Shown in pieces: positions 28,004 through 35,736 of a stretch of DNA of 64,000 nt. Numbering within the stretch: position 1 is the first letter of the stretch; each line of letters begins with the position of its first letter. A program made the translations under genes and the position numbers. Where the stretch lies: positions 36,198 through 100,197 of the forward strand of contig NZ_JAANOG010000011.1 in NCBI RefSeq assembly GCF_019923745.1, written 5' to 3'. Below the pieces are notes generated by a model. The model saw nothing but the letters and a program-made list of their open reading frames with translations, searched no databases and was not told the DNA's origin. The DNA is from Aquirufa aurantiipilula (lineage in GTDB: Bacteria > Bacteroidota > Bacteroidia > Cytophagales > Spirosomataceae).

Positions 28004-29338
28004 ATGAAAAGAAGAGATTTCATCCAAAAGAGCGCAGTTGCCTCCTTAGGAACATTTGCCTTCAGCCCTAAATCTTACAGCAAGATTCTTGGAGCAAATG
28101 ACCGTGTTCGTGTAGCCTGTGTAGGTTTTTCAGACCGTCACCGTTCCTCACACGTTCCTCCATTCAAAATTTTACAAAAAGAAATGAATTTTGAAATGGT
28201 GGCAGTATCTGACCTTTGGAACCGCAGACGCGAAGAAGGAAAGGCTTATTTGGAATCCCAATTAGGAAGCAAAATCACTACTTACCGTAATAACGACGAG
28301 TTATATGCAGCTAAAGGAGTAGATGCGGTATTTATCTCCACTGCGGATTTCCAACATGCCTTGCACACCATTGAAGCCGTTAAAGCAGGTTGTGATGTAT
28401 ATGCAGAAAAGCCTTTGGCTGAAACTATGGAAGATGCACGTGCTGTATTGAAAGCTGTAAAAGAATCCAATAAAATTGTTCAGATAGGTTCACAGCGTAG
28501 AAGTGGTGCTAACTACTGGGCAGCGGATGAATTTATCAAGTCGGGCAAATTCGGTGATATCAAAATGGTGGAGTTGATGTGGAACGTCAACCAACCAGGT
28601 CGCTGGAGAAGAGTGAACCTTTGCAAAGACTTAAAAGAATCTGATATCGATTGGAACCGTTTCTTGATGAACCGTCCAAAAGATTCATTTGATCCTCGTA
28701 AATATTTAGAATACCGTTTATTTTGGCCATATTCTTCAGGAATTCCAGGTCAGTGGATGTCACACCAAATTGATACAGTTCACTGGTTCTCAGGCTTGGC
28801 CCATCCACGTTCTGCTGTTTCCAATGGGGGTATTTACCAATGGAATGATGGTCGTAAAAATGCAGATACTATGACTACGGTATTTGATTACGGCCCAGCA
28901 GATCAACCAAACAAAGGCTTCCAGGTAAGCTTTACATCTCGTTTCTCTAACTCAGCCGGTGGAACTAAAGAAATTTACTACTCAAATGGTGGTGAATTGA
29001 ACTTAGATACCAACATGATCTCACCGAATGGTGGATTAACGGAAGGAGAAGCTAGAGGTATGGGTATGCAGGCTAACTTATTGCCAACCTTGAAAATTGA
29101 AGGTCCTAAAGTTGAGACTGGATCTAACACAGGTGGCGATAGCTTAACATTTGAGCACATCAAAAACTGGATGCAATGCGTTCGTTCACGCAAAACTCCT
29201 AATGCTCCAATTGAAGCAGGTTACCAACACTCCATTGCTACGATCATGGCCAACGCGGCATATCGCACAGGAGAGCGTGTTACCTTCAACGAGAAGACAC
29301 AAGAAGTTATGGCCGGTTCAAAAGTATTCAAATACTAA
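28004..29338 (+). CDS. Tat-exported Gfo/Idh/MocA family oxidoreductase
   Basis: A 444-residue protein with a twin-Arg signal (KRRDFIQKSAVASLG). The Rossmann half contains RVACVGFSDRH, a variant of the usual GxGxxG loop, and the family motif DVYAEKPLAETMEDA with the catalytic Lys. The C-terminal alpha/beta domain is complete. Tat export fits proteins that carry a tightly bound NAD(P) cofactor into the periplasm. Such enzymes oxidise or reduce sugar hydroxyls, often at C3. It pairs with the DUF1080 gene upstream and ends at a strong terminator. Confidence 0.88.
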   Translation: MKRRDFIQKSAVASLGTFAFSPKSYSKILGANDRVRVACVGFSDRHRSSHVPPFKILQKEMNFEMVAVSDLWNRRREEGKAYLESQLGSKITTYRNNDELYAAKGVDAVFISTADFQHALHTIEAVKAGCDVYAEKPLAETMEDARAVLKAVKESNKIVQIGSQRRSGANYWAADEFIKSGKFGDIKMVELMWNVNQPGRWRRVNLCKDLKESDIDWNRFLMNRPKDSFDPRKYLEYRLFWPYSSGIPGQWMSHQIDTVHWFSGLAHPRSAVSNGGIYQWNDGRKNADTMTTVFDYGPADQPNKGFQVSFTSRFSNSAGGTKEIYYSNGGELNLDTNMISPNGGLTEGEARGMGMQANLLPTLKIEGPKVETGSNTGGDSLTFEHIKNWMQCVRSRKTPNAPIEAGYQHSIATIMANAAYRTGERVTFNEKTQEVMAGSKVFKY

Positions 29339-29356
29339 GAATCAGCAGAAAATGGG

Positions 29357-29389
29357 AACCGGGTGGTTAGAATACTTCCCGGTTTTTTT
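29357..29389 (+). terminator. Intrinsic terminator after the DUF1080/oxidoreductase pair
   Basis: A 7-base perfect stem (AACCGGG with CCCGGTT), 14-base loop and seven T follow 18 bases after the oxidoreductase stop. Confidence 0.8.
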
Positions 29390-29478
29390 ATGTCCAAACT
29401 AGGGATTCGGTTGACAAAATGGGTTTTTGTTTTGCCGACAATTCCCTAACTTGCATCCAATATTTGAACGCATCCCTC

Positions 29479-30252
29479 ATGATGAAAATCCCTACCCAAA
29501 CCAAAAAAGATCTGTACACGCATATCGCGATTCTGATCTCCTTATTTCTGGTTTTATTTTTCGGGTTCTTTTTTGTGTATTTGCCTTGGAGTACCCACCA
29601 TGGGGAAACCATTAAAGTGCCTAATTTAAAGGGAATGACCATGGAAAAAATGGAGGAATTGGTGGATGCCAATGACCTAACCTATGAAATTTCCGATTGC
29701 ACTTTTACGGCAGATAAACCTCCTTTGACGATACTTTCTCAATATCCTTTACCCAATGCTTTGGTGAAGTCGGGTAGAAAAATTTACATTACCATCAATT
29801 CAGAAACCCCTCCTACCATCAAAATGCCTGGCTTAATAGGCTTATCAGTGCGAAGTGCGGAGCAACAATTGTTGATTTCTGGATTGAGAAAAGGTATTGT
29901 CCATGAAATCAATGACCCTAGGGTAAAAGAGGTGATTGAAATGCAAGTAAATGGACGTAAGATTGAGGCAGGAGCTACGATTCCTAAAGGAACTATGGTC
30001 GATTTATTCATAGGAAATGGAACGGCGAATGTAGAAATGGAATTACCTGATTTAGTGGGTAAACCATTGGATGAAGTCAACATTATTTTGGCAGGTATGA
30101 ATCTGACAGTTGGTAAAATTTATTATGAAGCCAATGATGCCTATCAACCTGGAGTCGTATTTAAACAAGTTTGTGCCACTTGTACAGGAACAAGCATTCA
30201 CCCAGGAGACACCATTGACTTATGGGTTGTAGGTGGAGGAGAAAATCAATAA
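29479..30252 (+). CDS. PASTA-domain membrane protein
   Basis: A 257-residue protein with one N-terminal membrane helix (IAILISLFLVLFFGFFFVYL) and three successive PASTA domains at about residues 45-110, 115-180 and 185-255 (each starting IKVPNLKGMT, IKMPGLIGLS, MELPDLVGKP). PASTA domains bind muropeptides or beta-lactams in penicillin-binding proteins and Ser/Thr kinases, but here they have no kinase or transpeptidase attached. A role in cell-envelope sensing is possible but unproven. I chose the ATG at 29479; an in-frame upstream extension has no hydrophobic or family character. The first rhodanese gene follows after 4 bases. Confidence 0.85.
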   Translation: MMKIPTQTKKDLYTHIAILISLFLVLFFGFFFVYLPWSTHHGETIKVPNLKGMTMEKMEELVDANDLTYEISDCTFTADKPPLTILSQYPLPNALVKSGRKIYITINSETPPTIKMPGLIGLSVRSAEQQLLISGLRKGIVHEINDPRVKEVIEMQVNGRKIEAGATIPKGTMVDLFIGNGTANVEMELPDLVGKPLDEVNIILAGMNLTVGKIYYEANDAYQPGVVFKQVCATCTGTSIHPGDTIDLWVVGGGENQ

Positions 30253-30256
30253 TCAC

Positions 30257-30559
30257 ATGGAAGATATTACGATAGAAGAATTAAAAGAGAGAATGGATAA
30301 CAATGAATCATTGTATATCATTGACGTCCGTGAAGAACATGAATTTGATGAATTTAACATTGGTGCTCAATTAATCCCTTTGGGAGAATTGCCCGAAAGA
30401 TTGGATGAAATTGAAGCAGATAAAGATGCAGAAATCATTGTTCATTGTCGCTCAGGAGCACGTTCTGGTCGTGCCAAAGAATATTTAAGTAGCGAAGGAT
30501 ACAGCAAAGTCCGTAATTTAATTGGTGGAATGCTCGCTTGGCAGGCCGCAGGATATTAA
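30257..30559 (+). CDS. Rhodanese-like sulfurtransferase
   Basis: A 100-residue single-domain rhodanese with the usual start (IIDVREEHEFDEFNIGAQLIP) and an active-site loop containing the nucleophilic Cys in VHCRSGARSGRA. Such proteins transfer sulfane sulfur from thiosulfate or persulfides. I chose ATG 30257 because it fits the family length and follows the PASTA stop. A second, divergent rhodanese follows after one base. Confidence 0.9.
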   Translation: MEDITIEELKERMDNNESLYIIDVREEHEFDEFNIGAQLIPLGELPERLDEIEADKDAEIIVHCRSGARSGRAKEYLSSEGYSKVRNLIGGMLAWQAAGY

Positions 30560-30560
30560 G

Positions 30561-30842
30561 ATGCAATCCATTTCGGCTGTTACTTTCAAAGAACAAATCA
30601 GCCACTTACACCTCCTGGATATACGTACGCCCCGCGAGTGGGACGACTTTAATCTGGGAGGAGTTCATATTCCACTCGATCAATTATTGGACCGTATTAA
30701 AGAAATCCAAGAGATCCCGCAACCCATCACTGTCATTTGTTACAATGGTACGCAGAGCTACATCGCGTGTCGACTTCTATCAGCAAAAGGCATTTCATGC
30801 CAAAATCTAGAAGGGGGATTGGAAGAGTATTTGAAAATATAG
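30561..30842 (+). CDS. Second rhodanese-like protein
   Basis: A 93-residue rhodanese domain (LLDIRTPREWDDFNLGGVHIP) with active-site loop VICYNGTQSYIAC, so the nucleophilic Cys is kept but the loop differs from the upstream copy (YNGTQS in place of RSGARS), implying a different acceptor or donor. Start ATG 30561 is one base after the stop of the first rhodanese. The pair is distantly related and probably arose by an old duplication. Confidence 0.85.
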   Translation: MQSISAVTFKEQISHLHLLDIRTPREWDDFNLGGVHIPLDQLLDRIKEIQEIPQPITVICYNGTQSYIACRLLSAKGISCQNLEGGLEEYLKI

Positions 30843-30933
30843 GGATCAGGGGTTAGGTATTAGTTGTGAGTTATTAGTTATTAGGATTGGAATTTACAAG
30901 TTGAAAATCTAGTGCACCTAGCAATTTTAACTC

Positions 30934-31053
30934 TTGAAGACTTATAAGATTGCCATTCAGAAAGATAATGCGCACGTCATTCAATTTACATTACAAGACA
31001 TTCTCAATGGAAAGCTTCATCCAAGCGAAGGATTGGAACGACTGGGAAGGTAA
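30934..31053 (+). pseudogene. Possible 39-codon remnant ORF
   Basis: A TTG-initiated frame closed upstream by a stop at 30928. Its product (with HVIQFTLQDILNGKL) has a protein-like composition but matches no family I recognise. It may be the tail of a lost gene, a small real gene, or chance; evidence is weak. Confidence 0.2.
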
Positions 31054-31092
31054 TTGTAAATGATGAATTATAAATTATAAATGATGATGGCT

Positions 31093-31126
31093 CATTCTAC
31101 ATTCTACATTATTCAATCTACATTGA
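31093..31126. repeat. CATTCTA heptamer repeat, left copy
   Basis: Two CATTCTA units followed by a degraded unit and CTACATTGA. A longer version of the same sequence lies at 32365-32405, on the other side of higBA. Confidence 0.7.
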
Positions 31127-31157
31127 ACGACTAATCCCTATGAAAGAATAAAGCCAT

Positions 31158-31219
31158 ATACGGAGTGAACATCGGTTCTGCGCAGCAGAATTCGTCTTGG
31201 GATTAACCGTATTTTTTTT
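31158..31219 (+). terminator. Nested hairpin with T-tract
   Basis: Outer arms ATACGG (31158-31163) and CCGTAT (31207-31212) enclose a perfect inner hairpin (TTCTGC, loop GCA, GCAGAA; 31176-31190) and are followed by eight T. It reads as an intrinsic terminator or the end of a structured RNA, although no gene lies close upstream. Confidence 0.45.
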
Positions 31220-31265
31220 CAGATTTTTTTTGTTTCTTTTTTATAAAAAAAAGAAATGCCTTAGT

Positions 31266-31363
31266 ATTCTACGCTAAGTCAAGTTATTATTATGGGAAAT
31301 TCGAATACCATAGAATTCTATGCTTAATCATTTCTTATTATGGAGAATTCGAAATGACTATGC
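31266..31363. repeat. Degenerate 49-base tandem duplication
   Basis: Two adjoining copies (31266-31314 and 31315-31363) share ATTCTAyGCTwArTC and TTATTATGGrrAATTCGAA blocks in the same order. The junction is a perfect 14-base palindrome, CATAGAATTCTATG at 31309-31322. Confidence 0.5.
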
Positions 31364-31592
31364 GAAACATGTTCTTTAGCTTTGAATTATTTCGAATAGC
31401 TCGTTTTAGTATTAGTTTTGACCTTATCAGCCTTTTTTCTATTTCTAATTATCGGCAATATTTTAAATTTACTGCCGTATTATAGTTTTCCTAACTATTC
31501 CAAAGTGCAGATTGCCATAACGAATACCTATAACAGGGGCTTATATTCAAGAATAAATTCAAATTATTTATACGACAAGGTACATTTAACAC

Positions 31593-31624
31593 TTGCACAC
31601 TTGTTACATTATTAGTTAACTTTG
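31593..31624 (+). promoter_or_regulatory. Predicted higBA promoter and possible operator
   Basis: TTG at 31593-31595, a 21-base spacer and TAACTTTG at 31617-31624 match the Bacteroidota consensus. The flanking inverted arms AACACTT (31588-31594) and AAGTGTT (31626-31632) overlap both ends of the promoter and are candidate HigA binding sites for autorepression. Confidence 0.55.
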
Positions 31625-31643
31625 TAAGTGTTCTAAATTTTTG

Positions 31644-31997
31644 ATGGAAACTGTAAGACAAATCATCTTTTACAAAGATTATTTTCATGACTTTTTTAAT
31701 GACCAAACAGAAAAAGTAAAAGAAAAAATCGATTACGTTTTATATGTCATAACAGTCGCGGAAAGAGTACCAAAGAAGTTTTTTGACCATATAGAAGGAA
31801 CAGACGGACTTTATGAAATTCGAGTTGAATTCCAAAGTAATATTTTTAGAATATTTTGTTGTTTTGACGAAGGAAAAGTGGTTATACTATTCAATGGTTT
31901 CCAAAAAAAATCTCAAAAAACACCACCAGCAGAAATTGAAAGAGCTTTAAAAATCAAAGCCGAATATGTTGAAGAAATTAAATCAAGAAAAAGATGA
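31644..31997 (+). CDS. higB: HigB-type toxin, RelE/ParE superfamily
   Basis: A 117-residue protein of the phage-derived Gp49/HigB family, with the typical LYEIRVEFQSNIFRIFCCFDEGKVVILFNGFQKK core: beta-strands bearing basic residues that in this family cut mRNA at the ribosome. It is encoded before its antitoxin, as in higBA modules. The ATG at 31644 is preferred to a TTG one codon upstream. The stop overlaps the antitoxin start by 4 bases (ATGA). It is more AT-rich than neighbouring housekeeping genes and sits in a degenerate region, consistent with horizontal acquisition. Confidence 0.9.
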   Translation: METVRQIIFYKDYFHDFFNDQTEKVKEKIDYVLYVITVAERVPKKFFDHIEGTDGLYEIRVEFQSNIFRIFCCFDEGKVVILFNGFQKKSQKTPPAEIERALKIKAEYVEEIKSRKR

Positions 31998-32305
31998 AAG
32001 CTACACATGAACCTAATAAGAGCATCACGACTTTTGAAGAACATCTTGAAAATCGATATGGTAAAACTGGGTCAATCAAAAGAATAGATTTCGATATCAA
32101 AGCCAAAGCTTTTGCCATTGGTGAAGTAATCAAAGAAGAACGACGCTTGTGTTCCATGACCCAAGAACAACTTGCAGAAAAAACTGGGACGAAAAAAAGT
32201 TTTATATCCAGAATTGAAAATGGACATAGCGATATTCAACTTTCCACTTTGTACAAACTTTTGGAAGTAGGTCTAGGCCGGAAAATCACCTTGACGATTG
32301 AGTAA
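31994..32305 (+). CDS. higA: HigA-type antitoxin with XRE helix-turn-helix
   Basis: A 103-residue antitoxin. The N-terminal half (residues 1-40) is the likely toxin-binding region; residues 45-95 form a Cro/C1-type helix-turn-helix (MTQEQLAEKTGTKKSFISRIENG). It should neutralise HigB and, with it, repress the promoter at 31593-31624. Its start overlaps the higB stop, so the two proteins are made in coupled fashion. miaA converges from the other side. Confidence 0.9.
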   Translation: MKATHEPNKSITTFEEHLENRYGKTGSIKRIDFDIKAKAFAIGEVIKEERRLCSMTQEQLAEKTGTKKSFISRIENGHSDIQLSTLYKLLEVGLGRKITLTIE

Positions 32306-32364
32306 ATAATCCTAAATTTCTTATTAATGAATGGATTAAATAGAATATCTTCCCAAATTCACGG

Positions 32365-32405
32365 CATTCTACATTCTACATTCTTCATTCTTCATTCTAC
32401 ATTGA
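32365..32405. repeat. CATTCTA/CATTCTT heptamer repeat, right copy
   Basis: Five heptamers (CATTCTA twice, CATTCTT twice, CATTCTA) plus CATTGA. The last 14 bases overlap the 3' end of miaA and encode its final residues and stop. The left copy at 31093-31126 begins and ends identically. Confidence 0.75.
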
Positions 32406-33300
32406 CCACCCTCAAAACCTCCCCTTTCACCTCATCGGGATGTAAAAATTGAAATTCCCCTTGATGTCTAAACCAAGTCAATTGCTTTTTGGCATAATGC
32501 CGGCTATTTCGTTTCAATAAACGGACCATTTCTGCTTCATCGTATTCGCCTCTCAAATGCCCATAAACCTCTTTATAACCTAAGGTTTTCAGCGCATAAA
32601 GATGTTGGAATTCTTGATATTGAATCGCTTCGTTCACAAGCCCTTGTGCTAACATCTGGTCCATGCGTTGATCAATACGTGCATATAATTCTTCTCTGGG
32701 TCTATCCAAGCAGATTTTAATGGCTTGGAAAGGTCGATCTGCCGACTGCTTTTTTCGGAAATCTGAATAAGGTTTGTCTGTGGATAAACAAACTTCCAAG
32801 GCTCTGACAATGCGTTGGGGATTCTGTTGATCTACTTGTGCTGCATATATTGGATCTAAGCGCTGCAATTGCTCCCACAATGGCGCAATACCATCTTTCT
32901 CCAATTGTTGCATCAATTGCTCACGAAGCACCAAATCTACCTCAGGCATTTCATCCAATCCTTCCAATAATGCTTTGATGTATAATCCAGAACCTCCAGT
33001 TAATATGACCACCTCATGCTTTTGAAATAATTTCTCCAACAGGATTAAGGCCTCTCTTTCAAAATCACCCGGTGAGAAATATTCTTGTATGGAATGAGAA
33101 TCAATGAAATGATGTTTGATACCCCCTTGCTCCTCCTTAGTGGGTTTGGCGGTACCAATAGCCAACTCACGATAAAACTGTCGGGAATCACCTGAGATGA
33201 TCTCGGTATGCAACTTTTGAGCTAGCTCGACACAAAGGGCAGTTTTGCCCACTGCCGTAGGACCTGCTATCACCAATAAAATGGGTAATTTTTTCTTCAT
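32392..33300 (-). CDS. miaA: tRNA dimethylallyltransferase
   Basis: A 302-residue MiaA, which adds a dimethylallyl group to N6 of A37 in tRNAs reading UNN codons. Motifs: P-loop VIAGPTAVGKTAL at the N-terminus, EIISGDSRQFYRELAIGTAKP, and the C-terminal ALKTLGYKEVYGHL and SRHYAKKQLTWFR. The start at ATG 33300 gives the normal N-terminus; it overlaps the stop of the upstream membrane protein gene (ATGA). The last residues and stop codon fall inside the CATTCTA heptamer repeat. Confidence 0.96.
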   Translation of the reverse strand: MKKKLPILLVIAGPTAVGKTALCVELAQKLHTEIISGDSRQFYRELAIGTAKPTKEEQGGIKHHFIDSHSIQEYFSPGDFEREALILLEKLFQKHEVVILTGGSGLYIKALLEGLDEMPEVDLVLREQLMQQLEKDGIAPLWEQLQRLDPIYAAQVDQQNPQRIVRALEVCLSTDKPYSDFRKKQSADRPFQAIKICLDRPREELYARIDQRMDQMLAQGLVNEAIQYQEFQHLYALKTLGYKEVYGHLRGEYDEAEMVRLLKRNSRHYAKKQLTWFRHQGEFQFLHPDEVKGEVLRVVNVE

Positions 33301-33956
33301 GAATGCTTCACTTTTTGGGTATATTTCTTGACAAAGCGTCCTATCAATGGACCCACGATGATGCCAGGCAATAACCAAAAAACAAAGGAAGGAATAAATT
33401 GAGGGAAAATAGAACTATTGACCACTAAAAATGCCGTTAATGAGGCTATATAAGTCCCAATCATGCGTTGAATGTGGTTGGAAAGCCAGGCTAGTTTCAT
33501 GCTGTAACCCGACTTTCTGAAAAGATAATCTTGCCTGACAAATCGAAGTCCGATACTTCCAAAGACCAAAAACACGATACCGAAATTCTTAGCTTGAACT
33601 AACAGGTAGATTCCAAATACAATAAAAATGATCCCAAAGACTAACATGAATACCGAAATCACGTAGTCAATTACTTGCGCTTCCTGTTCCTTCTTCTTAA
33701 AACGAAGGTAACGTTTGGCACTTAGGTTCATGTACAAAGTAAAAATCCCGACAATGAACAAAAAGTAATTGGGATGAAGAACAGCCATGACCAAGGAAGT
33801 GGCTCCAGCAAGGCACATGCCCCAATAAAAAAGGAGGCCCAGTTTTCGGTGGTTCCTATCCCCTTTTCGTAAAAAGAGAATCAACGTTCCTACCAATAAA
33901 CCTAGGCCTCCCCCTGCAATATGTAAACACAAAAGAATAAAAAAGACTTCTTTCAT
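33297..33956 (-). CDS. DUF2306-like membrane protein
   Basis: A 219-residue protein with about six membrane helices. Its N-terminus (LHIAGGGLGLLVGTLILFLRKGDRNHRKLG) resembles DUF2306-type predicted membrane proteins in which His residues in the first helices and the short RKGD..HR loop are conserved. Function is unknown. It is coupled to miaA by a 4-base overlap, and lies 9 bases downstream of the SSS symporter gene on the same strand. Confidence 0.65.
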   Translation of the reverse strand: MKEVFFILLCLHIAGGGLGLLVGTLILFLRKGDRNHRKLGLLFYWGMCLAGATSLVMAVLHPNYFLFIVGIFTLYMNLSAKRYLRFKKKEQEAQVIDYVISVFMLVFGIIFIVFGIYLLVQAKNFGIVFLVFGSIGLRFVRQDYLFRKSGYSMKLAWLSNHIQRMIGTYIASLTAFLVVNSSIFPQFIPSFVFWLLPGIIVGPLIGRFVKKYTQKVKHS

Positions 33957-33965
33957 GTTTCGAGA

Positions 33966-35639
33966 TTACCAGAAATAGGTGTACAAGAAAGTCAAAATAG
34001 TACAAATCACCACAGCACCTGCAATAAACGAAGGTGATAATTTGAACATACTAGCATCAATTTCTAATCCTTTAGGGTTGTTTTTGCTTTCAGGATCTGC
34101 TAATGAAATAATCACCATACAAGTCACACAGAAAATAAATACCCAGGCCATACGATCCATGAATGGAATCATCATGCGTCCTGTTTCATCTGGGAAAGAA
34201 GAATAGAACATACACTCTGTTACACCTGTCCAAGAAGGAATGTATTTGGTCAAAATAGAGAATGTCACACCTCCCAATAAAGCTACTAAGGCAGCTTTGG
34301 AAGTGGCTCTTTTCCAGAAGAAACCTAAAGTAAACAAAGCAAAAATACCCGGTGAAACATAACCTGTGTATTCTTGGATAAACTCAAATCCTCCCTTTTT
34401 ATCGATACCCATCATTGGGGCAACAATCACGGAAGTAACCATAGCACCCACCACCGCAAAACGACCTACATTCACTAATTTCTTTTCAGAAGCGTTCGGG
34501 TTGATGTATTTCTTGTAAATATCAAGAGTAAAAATCGTTGAGATGGAATTGGCCTTACCTGCCATGGAAGCAACTACTGCCGCTGTTAATGCTGCAAATG
34601 AAAGTCCCTTCAAGCCAGTAGGCAACAAATTCAATAAGACTGGGTAGGCATTATCCTTGTTCAAAACGCCATCTTTTAACATTTCTGTTTGGAACATACC
34701 GTCCTTGTACAACAAATATGCCGCAATACCCGGTAAAACCACAATGATTGGCATCATCAACTTTAAGAAGGCAGCAAATAAAATACCATTTCTAGCCGTT
34801 TTCAAATCTGCTCCTAAAGCTCTTTGTGTAATGTATTGATTACATCCCCAATAGTTCAAATTGATGATCCACATACCTCCAATTAATACCGCTAAACCAG
34901 GTAAACTTGGGTAATTAGGATTTCCTTTCTGTAAAATCATATGGAAATGCTCTGGTGCTTTCGTTAATAAATGGTTCACACCATCCACTACTCCTGAACC
35001 ACCGAAACGGTCAGTTACCATATTCAAGGCTAAATAAGAAGTCGCTAAACCTCCTAAAACTAAAAATACTACTTGAATAACGTCGGTGTAACCAATTACT
35101 TTCATCCCTCCAAGAGTAATGAAAATAGCAAATACCGACATGCCTATCATACATACGGTAAAGTCGACACCTGAGATGGTCGTAACTGCCAAAGCCCCTA
35201 AATACAAAATAGATGTTAAGTTAACGGTAATGTACAACATCAACCAGAACACCGCCATGATCAAACTGACTGTTGGACTGTAGCGCTGAGTCAAGAATTG
35301 AGGCATGGTAAAAATCTTGTTCTTCAAATAAATTGGCATGAAGAATATTGCCACAATTAATAAGGTTGCAGCGGCCATCCACTCATAAGTAGCAATGGCT
35401 AAACCTAATCTAAAACCATCACCTGAAGTACCAATAAACTGCTCTGCTGAGATATTAGAGGCGATTAATGACGCTCCAATAGCCCACCAAGTTAAAGATC
35501 CTTCCGCTAAAAAGAAGTCGTTGGAATTAGAAATTTTTGATTGTCTTTGTTTGTAAATCCAGTAACCATATCCGGAAACAACAATAAAATAAAAGAGGAA
35601 CACGAGGTAATCGAGTAACTGTAAACCTTGAGATTGCAT
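33966..35639 (-). CDS. Sodium:solute symporter (SSS family, SGLT-like)
   Basis: A 557-residue inner-membrane protein with 13-14 helices. Helix 1 carries the NSNDFFLAEGSLTWWAIGASLIASNISAEQFIG region (split here as FFLAEGSLTWWAIGAS and SNISAEQFIGTSGDG), the sodium/substrate core of sugar-transporting SSS proteins, and GGMKVIGYTDVIQVVFL follows in helix 5-6. The NYWGCNQYITQRALGA segment is typical of SGLT-like sugar or inositol carriers. A sugar substrate is likely but not proven. It stands alone upstream, with 97 bases separating it from rqcH. Confidence 0.88.
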   Translation of the reverse strand: MQSQGLQLLDYLVFLFYFIVVSGYGYWIYKQRQSKISNSNDFFLAEGSLTWWAIGASLIASNISAEQFIGTSGDGFRLGLAIATYEWMAAATLLIVAIFFMPIYLKNKIFTMPQFLTQRYSPTVSLIMAVFWLMLYITVNLTSILYLGALAVTTISGVDFTVCMIGMSVFAIFITLGGMKVIGYTDVIQVVFLVLGGLATSYLALNMVTDRFGGSGVVDGVNHLLTKAPEHFHMILQKGNPNYPSLPGLAVLIGGMWIINLNYWGCNQYITQRALGADLKTARNGILFAAFLKLMMPIIVVLPGIAAYLLYKDGMFQTEMLKDGVLNKDNAYPVLLNLLPTGLKGLSFAALTAAVVASMAGKANSISTIFTLDIYKKYINPNASEKKLVNVGRFAVVGAMVTSVIVAPMMGIDKKGGFEFIQEYTGYVSPGIFALFTLGFFWKRATSKAALVALLGGVTFSILTKYIPSWTGVTECMFYSSFPDETGRMMIPFMDRMAWVFIFCVTCMVIISLADPESKNNPKGLEIDASMFKLSPSFIAGAVVICTILTFLYTYFW

Positions 35640-35736
35640 AGTTTTTTATAAAAGTGAATGGGTCAAAAGTTTACTAATTTAGAGGAATCCGAAGGAAAAT
35701 AAAAAAATATTGCAGAATAGTTAGACAAAATGTGAT

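Larger units (their letters stand above)
30843..31643. other. 800-base non-coding, degenerate intergenic stretch
   Basis: No convincing gene is present. The stretch holds ATTAGT-type low-complexity sequence (30850-30890), a 39-codon TTG-initiated remnant frame (30934-31053), CATTCTA heptamers (31093-31126), a nested hairpin with a T-tract (31158-31219), a degenerate 49-base tandem duplication (31266-31363) and, at its end, the higBA promoter. It looks like decayed accessory DNA. A 65-codon frame at 31418-31615 has no start context or family likeness and was not called. Confidence 0.6.

Noticed and set aside
31093..31126. CRISPR-like array
   Set aside because: Seven-base units without spacers; a minisatellite, not a CRISPR. 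No cas genes occur in the window.
31501..31560. Integron attC-like site suggested by ATAAC-type motifs
   Set aside because: The motifs are direct, not inverted, repeats and no integrase is present; too weak to claim.
31418..31615. 65-codon open frame upstream of higB
   Set aside because: Non-ATG start, no family likeness, low-complexity composition, and its 3' part overlaps the higBA promoter.
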